The notes under the pieces were generated by a model, which saw nothing but the letters and a program-made list of their open reading frames with translations, did not search any database and was not told the DNA's origin. A program made the translations under genes and the position numbers. 64,000 nt of DNA from Sporosarcina ureilytica (GTDB lineage Bacteria; Bacillota; Bacilli; Bacillales_A; Planococcaceae): assembly GCF_001753205.1 (NCBI RefSeq), contig NZ_CP017560.1:2480001-2544000 (forward strand), in the 5' to 3' direction. Below, piece by piece: positions 55,343-64,000 of this stretch (positions are counted from its first letter, which is position 1; every line of letters starts with the position of its first letter).

Positions 55343-55487
55343 AAACGGCACTTTTTACTTTTGATACATCTAGTTGCAAGCGCCAGTCCCTCGGTTCACA
55401 AGCCATTTTGCTGTGGCGGCTGGAGGTCGCCTCCTCGCAAACCGTCTGTTGCTTGCCGGGGCTAAACGGCGCTTTACACTTTTGATA
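55343..55487. repeat. Family A repeat, complete hairpin copy with direct repeats
   Basis: Two 24-nt direct repeats (55343-55366 and 55464-55487; 21 of 24 identical, AAACGGC.CTTT..ACTTTTGATA) bracket a long imperfect hairpin with arms AGCGCCAGTCCCTCGG and CCGGGGCTAAACGGCGCT. The right repeat contains the rnhB stop codon. Confidence 0.8.
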
Positions 55488-56241
55488 ATGACTTTACTGG
55501 TTCGAAGCTTTTTCGGTGGTGAATACATGGACCGTGTTTTTTTAATGCCTCAACATGTTCCGCAGTACCGTACCCTGCATTTTTTGCAAATTGATACACA
55601 GGAAACTCAGTATGTATGTCGTCCATATAAGTATCTCTAGTCGTTTTCGCCAGGATAGACGCTGCTGCAACGGCTAGACTTTGCGCGTCTGCCTTGATGA
55701 CGGATTCAGTCCGGTAATGACCATTTAATTGCATGGCATCTACAATGACAAAGTCCGGTGAAACGGATAAAGTTTCAACGGCTTTTTCCATCGATAATTT
55801 AGTCGCTGAGTAGATATTCAACTCGTCAATCACAGTCGCAGGTTGAATATGAATTGAATATGCAATGGCGATTTCCTTAATCGTTTCAGCAAGCTGTTCT
55901 CGCTTTGCTTTTGAAATTGCTTTTGAGTCATCAAGACCTATTAAAGCCTTGCTATCTTCAGGCAATATCACCGCTGCTGTGACGACAGGACCCGCTAAAG
56001 GGCCTCTCCCGGCTTCATCAACTCCTGCGACATACGCTTGTTGAAACGGCTTATACGAGGCATCAAAGGCTTTCTTCCGCTCAAACGCTGCTAATACTTG
56101 TTGTCGTTTCTTGTAATTACTATACCAACGATTCAAGGCCTTCTTCACACCCACTCTTCCGTCATTCTCAAGCTCTTTCAACCATGTTGTCGGCTCCTCT
56201 ATAGTTTTTAATTCCGCTTCTATTTCCTTCACTGTTTGCAT
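55474..56241 (-). CDS. rnhB: Ribonuclease HII
   Basis: 255 aa. Removes ribonucleotides from DNA and RNA primers. Catalytic residues in AGVDEAGRGPLAGPVV, LDDSKAISKAKRE, VDAMQLNG and KADAQSLAVAAASILAKTTRD. An N-terminal extension of about 70 residues is typical for Firmicutes. ATG 56241 has AAAGGTGA upstream. The last codons (SLSKV) lie inside a family A repeat end, so the C-terminus may have been rewritten by the repeat. Confidence 0.96.
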   Translation of the reverse strand: MQTVKEIEAELKTIEEPTTWLKELENDGRVGVKKALNRWYSNYKKRQQVLAAFERKKAFDASYKPFQQAYVAGVDEAGRGPLAGPVVTAAVILPEDSKALIGLDDSKAISKAKREQLAETIKEIAIAYSIHIQPATVIDELNIYSATKLSMEKAVETLSVSPDFVIVDAMQLNGHYRTESVIKADAQSLAVAAASILAKTTRDTYMDDIHTEFPVYQFAKNAGYGTAEHVEALKKHGPCIHHRKSFEPVKSLSKV

Positions 56242-56340
56242 GTAATCACCTTTACTATCTTTCTTATATTTTCTATCGGTCAATCGTGCTCTTTTTTAAT
56301 GATAAGAAAGGGCATAATCATTCATAAATTATTGGAACAG

Positions 56341-56373
56341 AAAAAAGAGTAGCAAGATGCCACTCTTTTTATT
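56341..56373 (-). terminator. Intrinsic terminator of rbgA
   Basis: On the minus strand AAAAGAGTGGC and GCTACTCTTTT pair (one G.T) with a 5-nt loop, then six T. It lies 55 nt past the rbgA stop and before rnhB. Confidence 0.85.
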
Positions 56374-56427
56374 TACTTCGGAAAACCTTAAATTTAATGC
56401 CGTAAGCAATCCGATTTTTCTACATTA

Positions 56428-57294
56428 CTATTCATGCAATTCTTCCGTAAGATCAAATGTTAATTTCCCTAGTTGTTCATTGCGAATATCTTGGACAATT
56501 AGTTCAGATACTTTATCATAATCAATCTCTCCGCCAGTCGTTAAGACATTCCGAAGCTGACCAATATGATCAAACACAGCTAAAATTTCATCAGGGCTCT
56601 CCCCAATTTCCGTGAGTCCATATTTTTCATTGAGTCGCTCTGGGTAATGTTCTTCTAAAAAACGAAGTCCAAATAATGCTAAGTCATCCATATTTAATAA
56701 TGTATCTTTTATCGCACCTGTTAACGCAAGTTTATAACCCGCAACTTGGTCTTCAAATTTTGGCCAAAGAATACCTGGCGTATCTAGAAGTTCCAATTCT
56801 TTGCCATACTTTATCCATTGCTGCGCTCGTGTTACACCAGGCGTATTCCCTGTTTTGGCGATATTTCTTTTTGCTAACCGATTAATTAATGTTGACTTTC
56901 CAACGTTTGGAATTCCAACAATCATTGCACGAATTGCCCCTGGTCGAATTCCTCTGCTTTGCATACGTTCAATTTTAGGTGCAAGGATTTCTTTGGCAGT
57001 TTTTGTAACCTTTTGCAAACCTTGCCCTTGGAATGAATTAATTGCAACCGCATCCATCCCTTGCTCTTTAAAATACTGAATCCATTTAGTTGTTTCGGCA
57101 TTGTCTGCAAGGTCTGCTTTATTCAAAATAAGCAGCCTTGGCTTTTGATGAATCACTTCATCAATCATTGGATTTCTCGAAGATAAAGGGAGTCTTGCAT
57201 CGATTAACTCAAATACAATATCAACAAGTTTCAATTTTTCAGTTACTTCTCGGCGTGCTTTTGCCATATGACCTGGAAACCACTGTATGGTCAT
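56428..57294 (-). CDS. rbgA: 50S ribosome assembly GTPase RbgA
   Basis: 288 aa. Circularly permuted GTPase needed for late 50S assembly. Permuted order is visible: G4 ILNKADL, then G1 [15 protein letters not shown], then G3 [10 protein letters not shown]; it starts [22 protein letters not shown] lies 9 nt before the ATG. It follows lepB by 17 bp. Confidence 0.98.
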   Translation of the reverse strand: MTIQWFPGHMAKARREVTEKLKLVDIVFELIDARLPLSSRNPMIDEVIHQKPRLLILNKADLADNAETTKWIQYFKEQGMDAVAINSFQGQGLQKVTKTAKEILAPKIERMQSRGIRPGAIRAMIVGIPNVGKSTLINRLAKRNIAKTGNTPGVTRAQQWIKYGKELELLDTPGILWPKFEDQVAGYKLALTGAIKDTLLNMDDLALFGLRFLEEHYPERLNEKYGLTEIGESPDEILAVFDHIGQLRNVLTTGGEIDYDKVSELIVQDIRNEQLGKLTFDLTEELHE

Positions 57295-57311
57295 AATGTC
57301 TTTCTCTCCTT

Positions 57312-57869
57312 TCAGTCAACGAATCCGAAGTCTTTCATTGGCCAAAAGACGAATTTTGTCTTTCCAATAATTTCATCGATTGGGACCACTCCTATATGAC
57401 GTGAGTCTTTACTTTTTCTTCGGTTGTCTCCTAATACAAATACATGTCCTTCTGGAACAATATTTGATGAGATTTTATCTTCAAGCATAAAATCTTCAGT
57501 GAGCGGCAACTCCTCCGCCTCTGCTTTGTACTTATCCAGATAAGGTTCTTCTATCGCTTTCCCGTTAACATATAGCACATCATCGCGATATTCTATCTCA
57601 TCCCCCGGAAGGCCAATAATCCGTTTAATATAATCTTTTTGTTCAGGTGCATGAAATACGATAATATCGAATCGATCGGGCTTCCCGATTGTATACCCAA
57701 TTTTATTGACAATCATTTTATCTCCATCCGCTAAAGTCGGCATCATAGATACGCCGTCTACTACAATTGGCGTAAATAGAAATATCCGAATAATTGCCGC
57801 TAAGCCGAATGCAATTAATAGTGCTTTTATCCATTCCCATGTTTCATTTTTCGTCTTTTTTTCGTCCAT
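57312..57869 (-). CDS. lepB: Type I signal peptidase
   Basis: 185 aa. Cleaves secretory signal peptides. One N-terminal membrane helix ([20 protein letters not shown]), catalytic Ser in [10 protein letters not shown], catalytic Lys in [12 protein letters not shown], and box [15 protein letters not shown] 57869 has GGGAGG 7 nt upstream; the frame is open 19 codons further. B. subtilis has sipS elsewhere; here the gene sits between rplS and rbgA. Confidence 0.96.
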   Translation of the reverse strand: MDEKKTKNETWEWIKALLIAFGLAAIIRIFLFTPIVVDGVSMMPTLADGDKMIVNKIGYTIGKPDRFDIIVFHAPEQKDYIKRIIGLPGDEIEYRDDVLYVNGKAIEEPYLDKYKAEAEELPLTEDFMLEDKISSNIVPEGHVFVLGDNRRKSKDSRHIGVVPIDEIIGKTKFVFWPMKDFGFVD

Positions 57870-57970
57870 ATCAAAGCCTCCCGTGTTTACAATTTCTACT
57901 ATACATTTTATTCTTACTAGAGGCAAAAAGAAAGGAGGCCAATTGCTGGGCCTCCTGAGTCTGCTTGTTA

Positions 57971-58315
57971 TTAGCGAATTTCTTTGATACGTGCAGCTCT
58001 TCCACGTAGACTGCGTAGGTAGTACAATTTTGCACGGCGTACTTTACCGCGACGAACAACGTCAATTTTTTCAATTTTTGGCGTATGTACAGGGAATGTA
58101 CGCTCAACGCCTACACCGTTAGAAATTTTACGAACTGTGAATGTTTCACTAATTCCTCCACCACGGCGTTTAATAACAACACCTTCGTAAAGCTGGATAC
58201 GCTCACGCGTTCCTTCTACGATTCTTACGTGCAAACGAACAGTGTCTCCCGCACGGAATTTTGGTAAATCAGTACGAAGCTGATCTTTTGTAACTTCTGC
58301 AATAATGTTTTGCAT
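57971..58315 (-). CDS. rplS: 50S ribosomal protein L19
   Basis: 114 aa. [56 protein letters not shown] and [14 protein letters not shown] are canonical L19. ATG 58315 has GGAGAG 6 nt upstream. A structured leader precedes it. Confidence 0.99.
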   Translation of the reverse strand: MQNIIAEVTKDQLRTDLPKFRAGDTVRLHVRIVEGTRERIQLYEGVVIKRRGGGISETFTVRKISNGVGVERTFPVHTPKIEKIDVVRRGKVRRAKLYYLRSLRGRAARIKEIR

Positions 58316-58343
58316 TGTATTCTCTCCTTCTCCACAGATGCTC

Positions 58344-58436
58344 TTGCACACTTACATCGCAGCGGAACATCAGTCAATATGTACTTCACATACGAAGTAC
58401 ATAGTAGATACTAACATGAATCGCTGCGTTGTGCAA
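58344..58436 (-). ncRNA. L19 leader RNA
   Basis: On the minus strand TTGCACAACGCAGCG pairs with CGCTGCG...TGTGCAA to form a long basal stem enclosing a hairpin ATGTACTTC/GAAGTACAT (9 bp). The position directly before rplS and the layout fit the L19 ribosomal leader of Bacillales. Autoregulation by L19 is the expected role. Confidence 0.75.
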
Positions 58437-58498
58437 TAGAATCTAATTATTTTTTACGTATTCGAATCGATTTAATCCTTTAGTATTCTAGCCTATAA

Positions 58499-59254
58499 TC
58501 AGAGCTCAGCATCTTTACTTTTTTTATTCTCTAATTTAACTAAAAGCTTTTTTTGATGCTCGGTTAACGGGGCACCTTTTAATAAGTCTTTTCTTCTTTC
58601 AAAGGTTCGAAGTAAAGCTTGTTCTTCGCGCCATTGTTCTATTTTAGCATGGTTTCCGGAAAGTAAGACTTCTGGAACTTCTAGACCGTTAAAATTCGCA
58701 GGGCGGGTATATTGAGGATGTTCTAATAAACCAGTTGAAAAAGAATCAAGTACAGAGGATTCTGTATTGCCGAGTACATTCGGTAAAAGCCTGACAACAC
58801 TATCAACAATAGCCATCGCTGCAATTTCTCCACCTGTTAGAACGAAGTCTCCAAGGGAAATTTCATCCGTTACAAGCTCTTCCCGAATTCGCTCGTCATA
58901 CCCTTCATAATGTCCACAAATCAAGATTAAATGTTCTTCTTTCGCCAGTTCCTCAGCTTTTCTTTGAGAAAAACGTTCTCCTTGTGGGCATAATAAAATA
59001 ACGCGTGGCTTGGTCGTTTCATCCTCTGTAACAGCTTCTACAGCCGCAAATAACGGTTCAGGTTTCAATACCATTCCTGCCCCGCCGCCGTACGGATAGT
59101 CGTCCACTTTACGATGTTTGTTCTCTGAGTAATCCCTGAAATCTGTAACACCAAACTCGACCGCTTCTTTTTCTTGCGCTTTTTTCATGATTGAAGAATG
59201 TAAAACGCCTTCAAACATTTCTGGAAATAAACTTAGAATATCTATTTTCATCAT
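58499..59254 (-). CDS. trmD: tRNA (guanine-N1)-methyltransferase TrmD
   Basis: 251 aa. Makes m1G37 in tRNA, preventing frameshifts. Knotted SPOUT core: [57 protein letters not shown] and PQYTRP. The ATG overlaps the rimM stop by 4 nt. Confidence 0.98.
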   Translation of the reverse strand: MMKIDILSLFPEMFEGVLHSSIMKKAQEKEAVEFGVTDFRDYSENKHRKVDDYPYGGGAGMVLKPEPLFAAVEAVTEDETTKPRVILLCPQGERFSQRKAEELAKEEHLILICGHYEGYDERIREELVTDEISLGDFVLTGGEIAAMAIVDSVVRLLPNVLGNTESSVLDSFSTGLLEHPQYTRPANFNGLEVPEVLLSGNHAKIEQWREEQALLRTFERRKDLLKGAPLTEHQKKLLVKLENKKSKDAEL

Positions 59255-59766
59255 GATAACAATCCTTCAAGTGGATCAATCACAATTTTTTTATTGTCGA
59301 TATCTACCTCTTTGACAACATCCTCAATGTATGGGATATAGTGTGTCTTTCCAGTTTCCGGCTTAACACTCCACACATCATTGGCCCCCGTAGAAATGAT
59401 CTCTGTAACTTTCCCAATTTCTGTACCTTCAAGATCAAATACGATGCAACCGATGATTTCATGATAATAAAACTCATGTTCATCTAACTCCCCAAGATGC
59501 TCTTCTGACACTTTTAAAATACCATCTCGATACTTTTCAACATCATTGATATTTGAATGGTTTTCAAACGTTAGTAAGTCGAAATTTTTATGTTTTCGAT
59601 GGGTTGCTACAATTAAGTGGATAGGTTCTTTACTTTTAGGTAAGAAAAGTCCTAATTCACTTCCAATTGCATATCGTTGTTCAGGAAAATCTGTACGGGA
59701 CATCACACGGACCTCACCGCGAACACCATGCGTGTTGACAATCTTTCCTACGTTATACCAGTTCAT
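59251..59766 (-). CDS. rimM: 16S rRNA processing protein RimM
   Basis: 171 aa. Assists 30S head maturation. [19 protein letters not shown] opens the protein; the PRC-barrel has [13 protein letters not shown] and [13 protein letters not shown]. Upstream lies a repeat island rather than ylqD, so its promoter must lie within 59767-60140. Confidence 0.96.
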   Translation of the reverse strand: MNWYNVGKIVNTHGVRGEVRVMSRTDFPEQRYAIGSELGLFLPKSKEPIHLIVATHRKHKNFDLLTFENHSNINDVEKYRDGILKVSEEHLGELDEHEFYYHEIIGCIVFDLEGTEIGKVTEIISTGANDVWSVKPETGKTHYIPYIEDVVKEVDIDNKKIVIDPLEGLLS

Positions 59767-60140
59767 TATTTACACCGTCCTTATCTCTACTACGCCCCAG
59801 CGTAATTGCGTCAGGATTTTGAATTGAGGCCAACACGATGTTGGTCATACAACTGTTGCCAATCGAACGGCGCAGGATTCGATTTGCCGTATTTCTGCAA
59901 ACTTTGCAGAAATTAGGGCACATACGAGGACGCGGTGTTCTTAAGTTGCCTTCCTTAACTCCTTTCAAAATCCCTGACACCCACCGGAGGCTTAACTTGA
60001 ATCAGAAATTCATTTGTACCGAAAGCGAAGCAACCGGTACAAGGAATATGAACTCCCTCTAATATTAATTTTTAGCATTGCCCCTGCGCATTTATAGATG
60101 TTGGGGACATTGCTGAATCAAGTTACACTGATAAATAAAT
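59767..60140. repeat. Repeat island between khpA and rimM
   Basis: About 375 bp in the slot where B. subtilis has ylqD. It contains family B copy 2 (59837-59955), a TTGTACCG/CGGTACAA hairpin (60014-60042) and an imperfect GCATTGCCCC...GGGGACATTGC palindrome (about 60075-60113). No gene is seen; a 75-codon minus-strand frame crossing it reads repeat-derived sequence. Confidence 0.75.
59837..59955. repeat. Family B repeat, copy 2
   Basis: Aligns with 47517-47635. Carries AATCGAA/TTCGATT and a perfect 10-bp palindrome TTTCTGCAAA-C-TTTGCAGAAA (59892-59912), then TTGCCTTCC. Confidence 0.85.
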
Positions 60141-60173
60141 TTTAAAAAGGAAGGAACCTTAAGCTCCTTCCTT
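60141..60173 (-). terminator. Intrinsic terminator of rpsP-khpA
   Basis: On the minus strand AAGGAAGGA and TCCTTCCTT pair perfectly around a 9-nt loop and end in TTTTT. It lies 8 nt past the khpA stop. Confidence 0.92.
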
Positions 60174-60180
60174 TTCAATA

Positions 60181-60414
60181 TCAATCTATAATATCGACAA
60201 ATACTCTTTTGCCGTGGTGACTGCCTGCTGCTGAATAAACTATCGTGCGGATTGCTTTTGCAACGCGTCCTTGCTTTCCGATTACTTTACCCATATCTTC
60301 GGCATTAACAGAAAGTTTATACGTAACTCGGCTTTCCCGTTCATCCATCGATACCTGAACGTCGTCAGGATAATCGACTAATGGTTTAACAATCGTTTCA
60401 ATCAGCTGCTTCAT
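60181..60414 (-). CDS. khpA: RNA-binding KH-domain protein KhpA
   Basis: 77 aa (YlqC in B. subtilis). Small RNA-binding protein that partners KhpB in many Gram-positives. Single KH domain with the GKVIGKQGRVAKAIRTIV helix-GxxG-helix. GGAGGGG lies 6 nt before the ATG. It follows rpsP. Confidence 0.95.
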   Translation of the reverse strand: MKQLIETIVKPLVDYPDDVQVSMDERESRVTYKLSVNAEDMGKVIGKQGRVAKAIRTIVYSAAGSHHGKRVFVDIID

Positions 60415-60424
60415 GTCTACCCCT

Positions 60425-60565
60425 CCTGATTACCCCGCATTAACGGGCAGTAAGACCTCACTTAAAGTAAAGCTTTTACAGTCGGACATCCACTTGCACC
60501 AAGTGCTCGTAAATGCCCGATTGGTTCAACTAGCAATAACCGGGATAAGGCTCACGCTTATTGCA
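60425..60565. repeat. Palindrome-rich repeat between rpsP and khpA
   Basis: The 159-bp spacer holds CCCGCATTAACGGGCAGTAAGACC and, further on, GCCCGATTGG plus GCAATAACCGGGATAAGG...CTTATTGC, forming imperfect inverted repeats. I recall similar elements in Bacillales intergenic regions, unverified here. Confidence 0.55.
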
Positions 60566-60573
60566 GTTTCACT

Positions 60574-60846
60574 TTATTTACCATGTTTTGCATTATGGAA
60601 TTTTTCCATGATGCCTTGGTCAGAAAACAGGTTGCGCACTGTGTCAGATGGTTGTGCACCGTTCTGTAGCCACTTAAGCGCTAGCTCTTCATCGATTTTT
60701 AACTCTACCGGGCTTGTAAGTGGATTGTACGTTCCAACAGTCTCGATTTGACGACCATCACGTGGTGAACGTGAATCTGCTACTACAATACGATAGAAAG
60801 GAGTTTTTTTAGCTCCCATACGTTTTAAACGAATTTTAACTGCCAT
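60574..60846 (-). CDS. rpsP: 30S ribosomal protein S16
   Basis: 90 aa. [31 protein letters not shown] is the S16 signature (read in overlapping parts), followed by GTYNPL and the C-terminal [20 protein letters not shown] lies upstream of the ATG. It has its own promoter. Confidence 0.99.
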   Translation of the reverse strand: MAVKIRLKRMGAKKTPFYRIVVADSRSPRDGRQIETVGTYNPLTSPVELKIDEELALKWLQNGAQPSDTVRNLFSDQGIMEKFHNAKHGK

Positions 60847-60884
60847 TATTTATTGCACCTCCGAATAGTTTCACACAAGAACTT

Positions 60885-60913
60885 ATATTAACAAGCTTTT
60901 TTGTGTTTGTAAA
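60885..60913 (-). promoter_or_regulatory. Sigma-A promoter of rpsP
   Basis: Minus strand TTTACA, 17-bp spacer, TAATAT, about 40 nt before rpsP and just past the ffh stop. Confidence 0.8.
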
Positions 60914-60958
60914 GTGTTTTCTCTTAACACCTTAAAATTATTTTCAAATCCCTGTTTC

Positions 60959-62314
60959 TCACCTAAAAAAAGAGTCGAGACCAGGCATTTTCATACGTTT
61001 ATTTCCTTTTTGTTGCATATTTGTCATCTGTTTAACCATTTTCTTCATATCGTTAAACTGCTTTAACAAACGGTTTACTTCTTGAATAGATGTACCCGAT
61101 CCTTTTGCAATACGTCTACGTCTGTTTGCATTAATAATTTCGGGTGTTGTACGCTCCGCAGGCGTCATCGATTGGATAACTGCCTCAACGCGTCCCATCT
61201 GCTTCTCATCTACTTGAGCATTTTCCAAGCCTTTAATTTTATTTGCGCCTGGCATCATTTTCAATAGCTCATCAAGAGGACCCATTTTTTTCACTTGTTG
61301 TAATTGGTCTAAGAAATCATCAAGTGTAAAGGATTGGGTACGGAATTTTTCTTCCATTTCCTTCGCTTTTTCTTCATCCACATTCGCTTGGGCTTTTTCA
61401 ATAAGTGACATAACGTCACCCATCCCAAGGATTCTTGAGGCCATTCTTTCTGGATGGAATGGTTCGAGGGCATCCATGTGCTCGCCAACCCCGACAAATT
61501 TAATCGGTTTTTCTGTTACAGAACGGATTGAAAGCGCAGCTCCACCTCTTGTATCACCGTCAAGTTTTGTCAACACAACACCAGTAATTCCAACTGTCTC
61601 ATTGAAATTTTGTGCTACGTTGACAGCATCTTGCCCGGTCATTGCATCGACAACAAGAAAGACCTCATCTGGAGTTGACAGTTCTTGGATATCCTTAAGT
61701 TCCTGCATTAATGTTTCGTCAACATGCAATCGACCTGCTGTATCCACAATGACAACATCATGATGTTCTTTTTCTGCTTCTTCCAACGCTTGCTTTACAA
61801 TGTCCACAGGCGAAATATCCGTTCCAAGTGAGAACACTGGTATCGTTAATTGCTTCCCAAGTGTTTCTAATTGTTGAATTGCGGCTGGTCGATAAACGTC
61901 TGCTGCAACAAGGAGTGGTCTTTTATTATGACGTTTACGTAATAACGCAGCAAGCTTTCCGGTAGTTGTCGTCTTACCGGCACCTTGTAAACCAACCATC
62001 ATAATAACGGTTGGTGCTTTTCTAGCGAATTGAATCGGTTCTTGTTCGCCACCCATTAAATTCGTCAATTCATCTTGAACAATTTTCACAACTTGCTGTC
62101 CAGGCGTTAAGCTCTTCAGTACATCTTGCCCGACAGCCTTTTCACTAACTTTTTTTACGAATTCACGAACGACTTTTAAGTTAACGTCCGCTTCAATGAG
62201 CGCAAAGCGAACTTCACGCATCATCTCTTTGACGTCTGCTTCGTTTACTTTCCCTTTGCCCCTAATTTTTTGGAGCGTTCCTTGCAGCCTCTCAGCTAAT
62301 CCTTCAAATGCCAT
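60959..62314 (-). CDS. ffh: Signal recognition particle protein Ffh
   Basis: 451 aa. Binds signal peptides and 4.5S/scRNA. NG domain with GLQGAGKTTTTGKLA (G1), DVYRPAAIQQL, DTAGRLHVDE, TKLDGDTRGGAAL; Met-rich M domain at the C-terminus (MKKMVKQMTNMQQKGNKRM). GGAGG lies 7 nt before the ATG. Its receptor FtsY is encoded upstream. Confidence 0.99.
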   Translation of the reverse strand: MAFEGLAERLQGTLQKIRGKGKVNEADVKEMMREVRFALIEADVNLKVVREFVKKVSEKAVGQDVLKSLTPGQQVVKIVQDELTNLMGGEQEPIQFARKAPTVIMMVGLQGAGKTTTTGKLAALLRKRHNKRPLLVAADVYRPAAIQQLETLGKQLTIPVFSLGTDISPVDIVKQALEEAEKEHHDVVIVDTAGRLHVDETLMQELKDIQELSTPDEVFLVVDAMTGQDAVNVAQNFNETVGITGVVLTKLDGDTRGGAALSIRSVTEKPIKFVGVGEHMDALEPFHPERMASRILGMGDVMSLIEKAQANVDEEKAKEMEEKFRTQSFTLDDFLDQLQQVKKMGPLDELLKMMPGANKIKGLENAQVDEKQMGRVEAVIQSMTPAERTTPEIINANRRRRIAKGSGTSIQEVNRLLKQFNDMKKMVKQMTNMQQKGNKRMKMPGLDSFFR

Positions 62315-62325
62315 GGCGACGCCTC

Positions 62326-62661
62326 CTACTCATGATCTTTTAATGCGTACAATAAACGCTTTATCTCTTCTGATTGAGCCGATTCATCTACTAACATTTT
62401 CTCCATCTTTTCAATGATTGCTAATCGTCTTTGAAATTTGGAAAACAAATTTAATTTTTGTTCATAGTCTTCTAACATGGCTTCCGTCCGTCGAACATTA
62501 TCATACACAGCTTGCCTAGATACATCGTGCTCTTCAGCAATTTCTCCTAGCGACAAGTCTTCCAGATAATATAATTTCATATACGTTCTTTGTTTATCCG
62601 TCAAAAGTGATTGATAAAAATCAAAAAGGAAGTTAACACGTGTCGTTTTTACGAGCGACAT
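62326..62661 (-). CDS. ylxM: SRP-associated helix-turn-helix protein YlxM
   Basis: 111 aa. Sigma-70 region 4-like [39 protein letters not shown] (in parts). In other Firmicutes it associates with the SRP. ATG 62661 has GAGGTG upstream. It lies between ftsY and ffh, the conserved order. Confidence 0.95.
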   Translation of the reverse strand: MSLVKTTRVNFLFDFYQSLLTDKQRTYMKLYYLEDLSLGEIAEEHDVSRQAVYDNVRRTEAMLEDYEQKLNLFSKFQRRLAIIEKMEKMLVDESAQSEEIKRLLYALKDHE

Positions 62662-62727
62662 TTTTGTCACCTCAACTTTTTATTCCAACGTAAGCATAGT
62701 ATGAACTTTTCATGCTGTCAAGCTATT

Positions 62728-63729
62728 TTACTTGTCTTCTTTCTCGTCCTCTTGTTCGAGTCCTTCAGCAAATAATCCATAAACATATTTCTCTGGATCA
62801 AACGGTTGTAAATCATCTACGCCTTCTCCAAGACCGACAAACTTCACTGGAATGTTCAACTTATTTTTGATCGCTAAGACAATTCCACCCTTTGCTGTAC
62901 CATCTAGCTTTGTTAATACAATCCCTGATACATTTGTTGCCTCTTGGAACGTTTGTGCTTGGACAAGTGCATTTTGGCCAGTCGTTGCATCTAGTGCTAG
63001 CAACACTTCATGGGGAGCCCCTGGTACCTCACGATCGATGACACGATGAACTTTTTCCAGCTCATTCATCAAGTTCACCTTATTTTGAAGTCGTCCTGCC
63101 GTATCACAAATTAAAATATCAACGTTTCGATTTTTGGCTGCACGGATTGCATCGTACATCACCGCGGCTGGGTCAGAACCTTCAGATTGGCGAATGACTT
63201 CTACTCCTGTTCGTTCACCCCATACGACTAATTGATCAATTGCCCCCGCACGGAACGTATCCCCCGCTGCTAACATGACAGATTTACCTTCCGCTTTAAA
63301 TCGTGAAGCTAGTTTTCCAATCGTCGTTGTTTTCCCAACACCATTCACACCGACCATTAAGATGACGGACAGCCCTTCCTTTTGTAAATTGAGCCCTCCA
63401 TCATTTTCCTTACCGGCATTGTAAATCTCTACTAGTTTTTGAGAAATAACAGATTGAATGCCTTCCGTATTTTTGATGTTTTTCCTTTGTACTTCAAGTT
63501 TTAATTCATCGATTAGCTCCATAACTGTTTCAAAGCCAACGTCCGCTTGTAATAGCAAGTCTTCGAGTTCTTCGAAAAACTCCTCATCTACTTCCCTAAA
63601 CCGAGCGACAAGATCATTTATTTTAGATGTAAACTGGTCACGAGTTTTCGTCAGTCCATCTTTAAATTTTTCTGTCACCGCTTCGTTCGTTCCAGTAATC
63701 TTCTCTTTTAACCTTCTAAAAAATGACAT
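62728..63729 (-). CDS. ftsY: SRP receptor FtsY
   Basis: 333 aa. Short acidic N-terminus, then NG domain: GVNGVGKTTTIGKLA (G1), AAGDTFRAGAIDQL, CDTAGRLQNKVNLM, TKLDGTAKGG and FVGLGEGVDDLQPFDPE. Targets ribosome-nascent chains with Ffh to the membrane. It follows smc by 23 bp. Confidence 0.98.
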   Translation of the reverse strand: MSFFRRLKEKITGTNEAVTEKFKDGLTKTRDQFTSKINDLVARFREVDEEFFEELEDLLLQADVGFETVMELIDELKLEVQRKNIKNTEGIQSVISQKLVEIYNAGKENDGGLNLQKEGLSVILMVGVNGVGKTTTIGKLASRFKAEGKSVMLAAGDTFRAGAIDQLVVWGERTGVEVIRQSEGSDPAAVMYDAIRAAKNRNVDILICDTAGRLQNKVNLMNELEKVHRVIDREVPGAPHEVLLALDATTGQNALVQAQTFQEATNVSGIVLTKLDGTAKGGIVLAIKNKLNIPVKFVGLGEGVDDLQPFDPEKYVYGLFAEGLEQEDEKEDK

Positions 63730-63752
63730 TTTCCCTAACCCCTCTCTACTGA

Positions 63753-64000
63753 TTACATCATCGCTTCTTCGGGTACTTCCGATAATTTAACGGAAATCAG
63801 TTTAGAAACGCCCGATTCTTGCATTGTAATTCCATATAAAACATCCGCGCCTTCCATTGTACCTTTCCTGTGCGTAATCACAATAAACTGTGTCTTATCC
63901 GAGAATTTTCTTAAGTAGTTGCTATATCGAATGACATTCGCTTCATCTAGTGCAGCTTCGACCTCATCTAAAATACAAAACGGAACAGGACGCACTTCAA
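63753..64000 (-). CDS. smc: Chromosome segregation ATPase Smc, C-terminal end (partial)
   Basis: The last 80 or so residues of Smc; the window edge cuts the rest. [20 protein letters not shown] is the Walker B/D-loop region of Smc, and [19 protein letters not shown] the H-loop. Followed by ftsY as in B. subtilis. Confidence 0.96.
   Translation of the reverse strand, partial: EVRPVPFCILDEVEAALDEANVIRYSNYLRKFSDKTQFIVITHRKGTMEGADVLYGITMQESGVSKLISVKLSEVPEEAMM

Noticed and set aside
59753-59980. 75-codon minus-strand frame before rimM
   Set aside because: It lies across the family B repeat, has no family match, and overlaps the rimM start; best explained as repeat sequence.

Overview
The window is a 64 kb chromosomal segment of a low-GC, motile, Gram-positive bacterium of the Bacillales. 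The gene order closely follows the Bacillus subtilis smc to nusA region. Sequence details (299-aa XerC beside HslVU-CodY, a full fla/che operon, SwrB, dispersed Bacillales-type intergenic hairpins) suggest a Planococcaceae member such as a Sporosarcina-like genus; that placement is inference. Every supported gene lies on the minus strand, so transcription runs from high to low coordinates.

Layout in order of transcription. (1) 64000-56428: protein targeting and translation (smc 3' end, ftsY, ylxM, ffh, rpsP, khpA, rimM, trmD, rplS, lepB, rbgA). (2) 56241-53179: rnhB and the flagellar-like pair ylqG/ylqH. (3) 53074-43304: sucCD, dprA, topA, xerC, hslVU and the nutrient regulator codY. (4) 42918-14805: one long fla/che operon, starting at a sigma-A type promoter near 43000. 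It encodes the basal body, type III export apparatus, C-ring, hook assembly factors, FlhF/FlhG, the chemotaxis core (CheB, A, W, C, D, Y), SigD, a 99-aa unknown and SwrB. (5) 14662-5351: rpsB, tsf, pyrH, frr, then uppS, cdsA, dxr, rseP and a proS homologue. (6) 5286-1: polC, rimP and the first codons of nusA.

How the genes work together: FtsY/Ffh/LepB handle membrane targeting and signal cleavage; RimM/TrmD/RbgA/KhpA/RimP support ribosome and tRNA maturation; the fla/che block builds and steers flagella, with SigD as the late sigma factor.

Points that stand out. The proS product keeps its editing and anticodon-binding domains but has lost signature residues of the aminoacylation site (TxE, motif 2 Arg, motif 3), so it may not be a normal ProRS. 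A ~310-bp mosaic of repeats interrupts the fla/che operon just before flbD and leaves flbD with a Shine-Dalgarno apparently reachable only across a GC hairpin. Two slots that hold genes in B. subtilis (ylqD; trmFO) hold repeat islands here. Two identical TTTGTCGATA motifs sit in the fla/che promoter region. No tRNA, rRNA, CRISPR array, prophage or transposase gene was seen.
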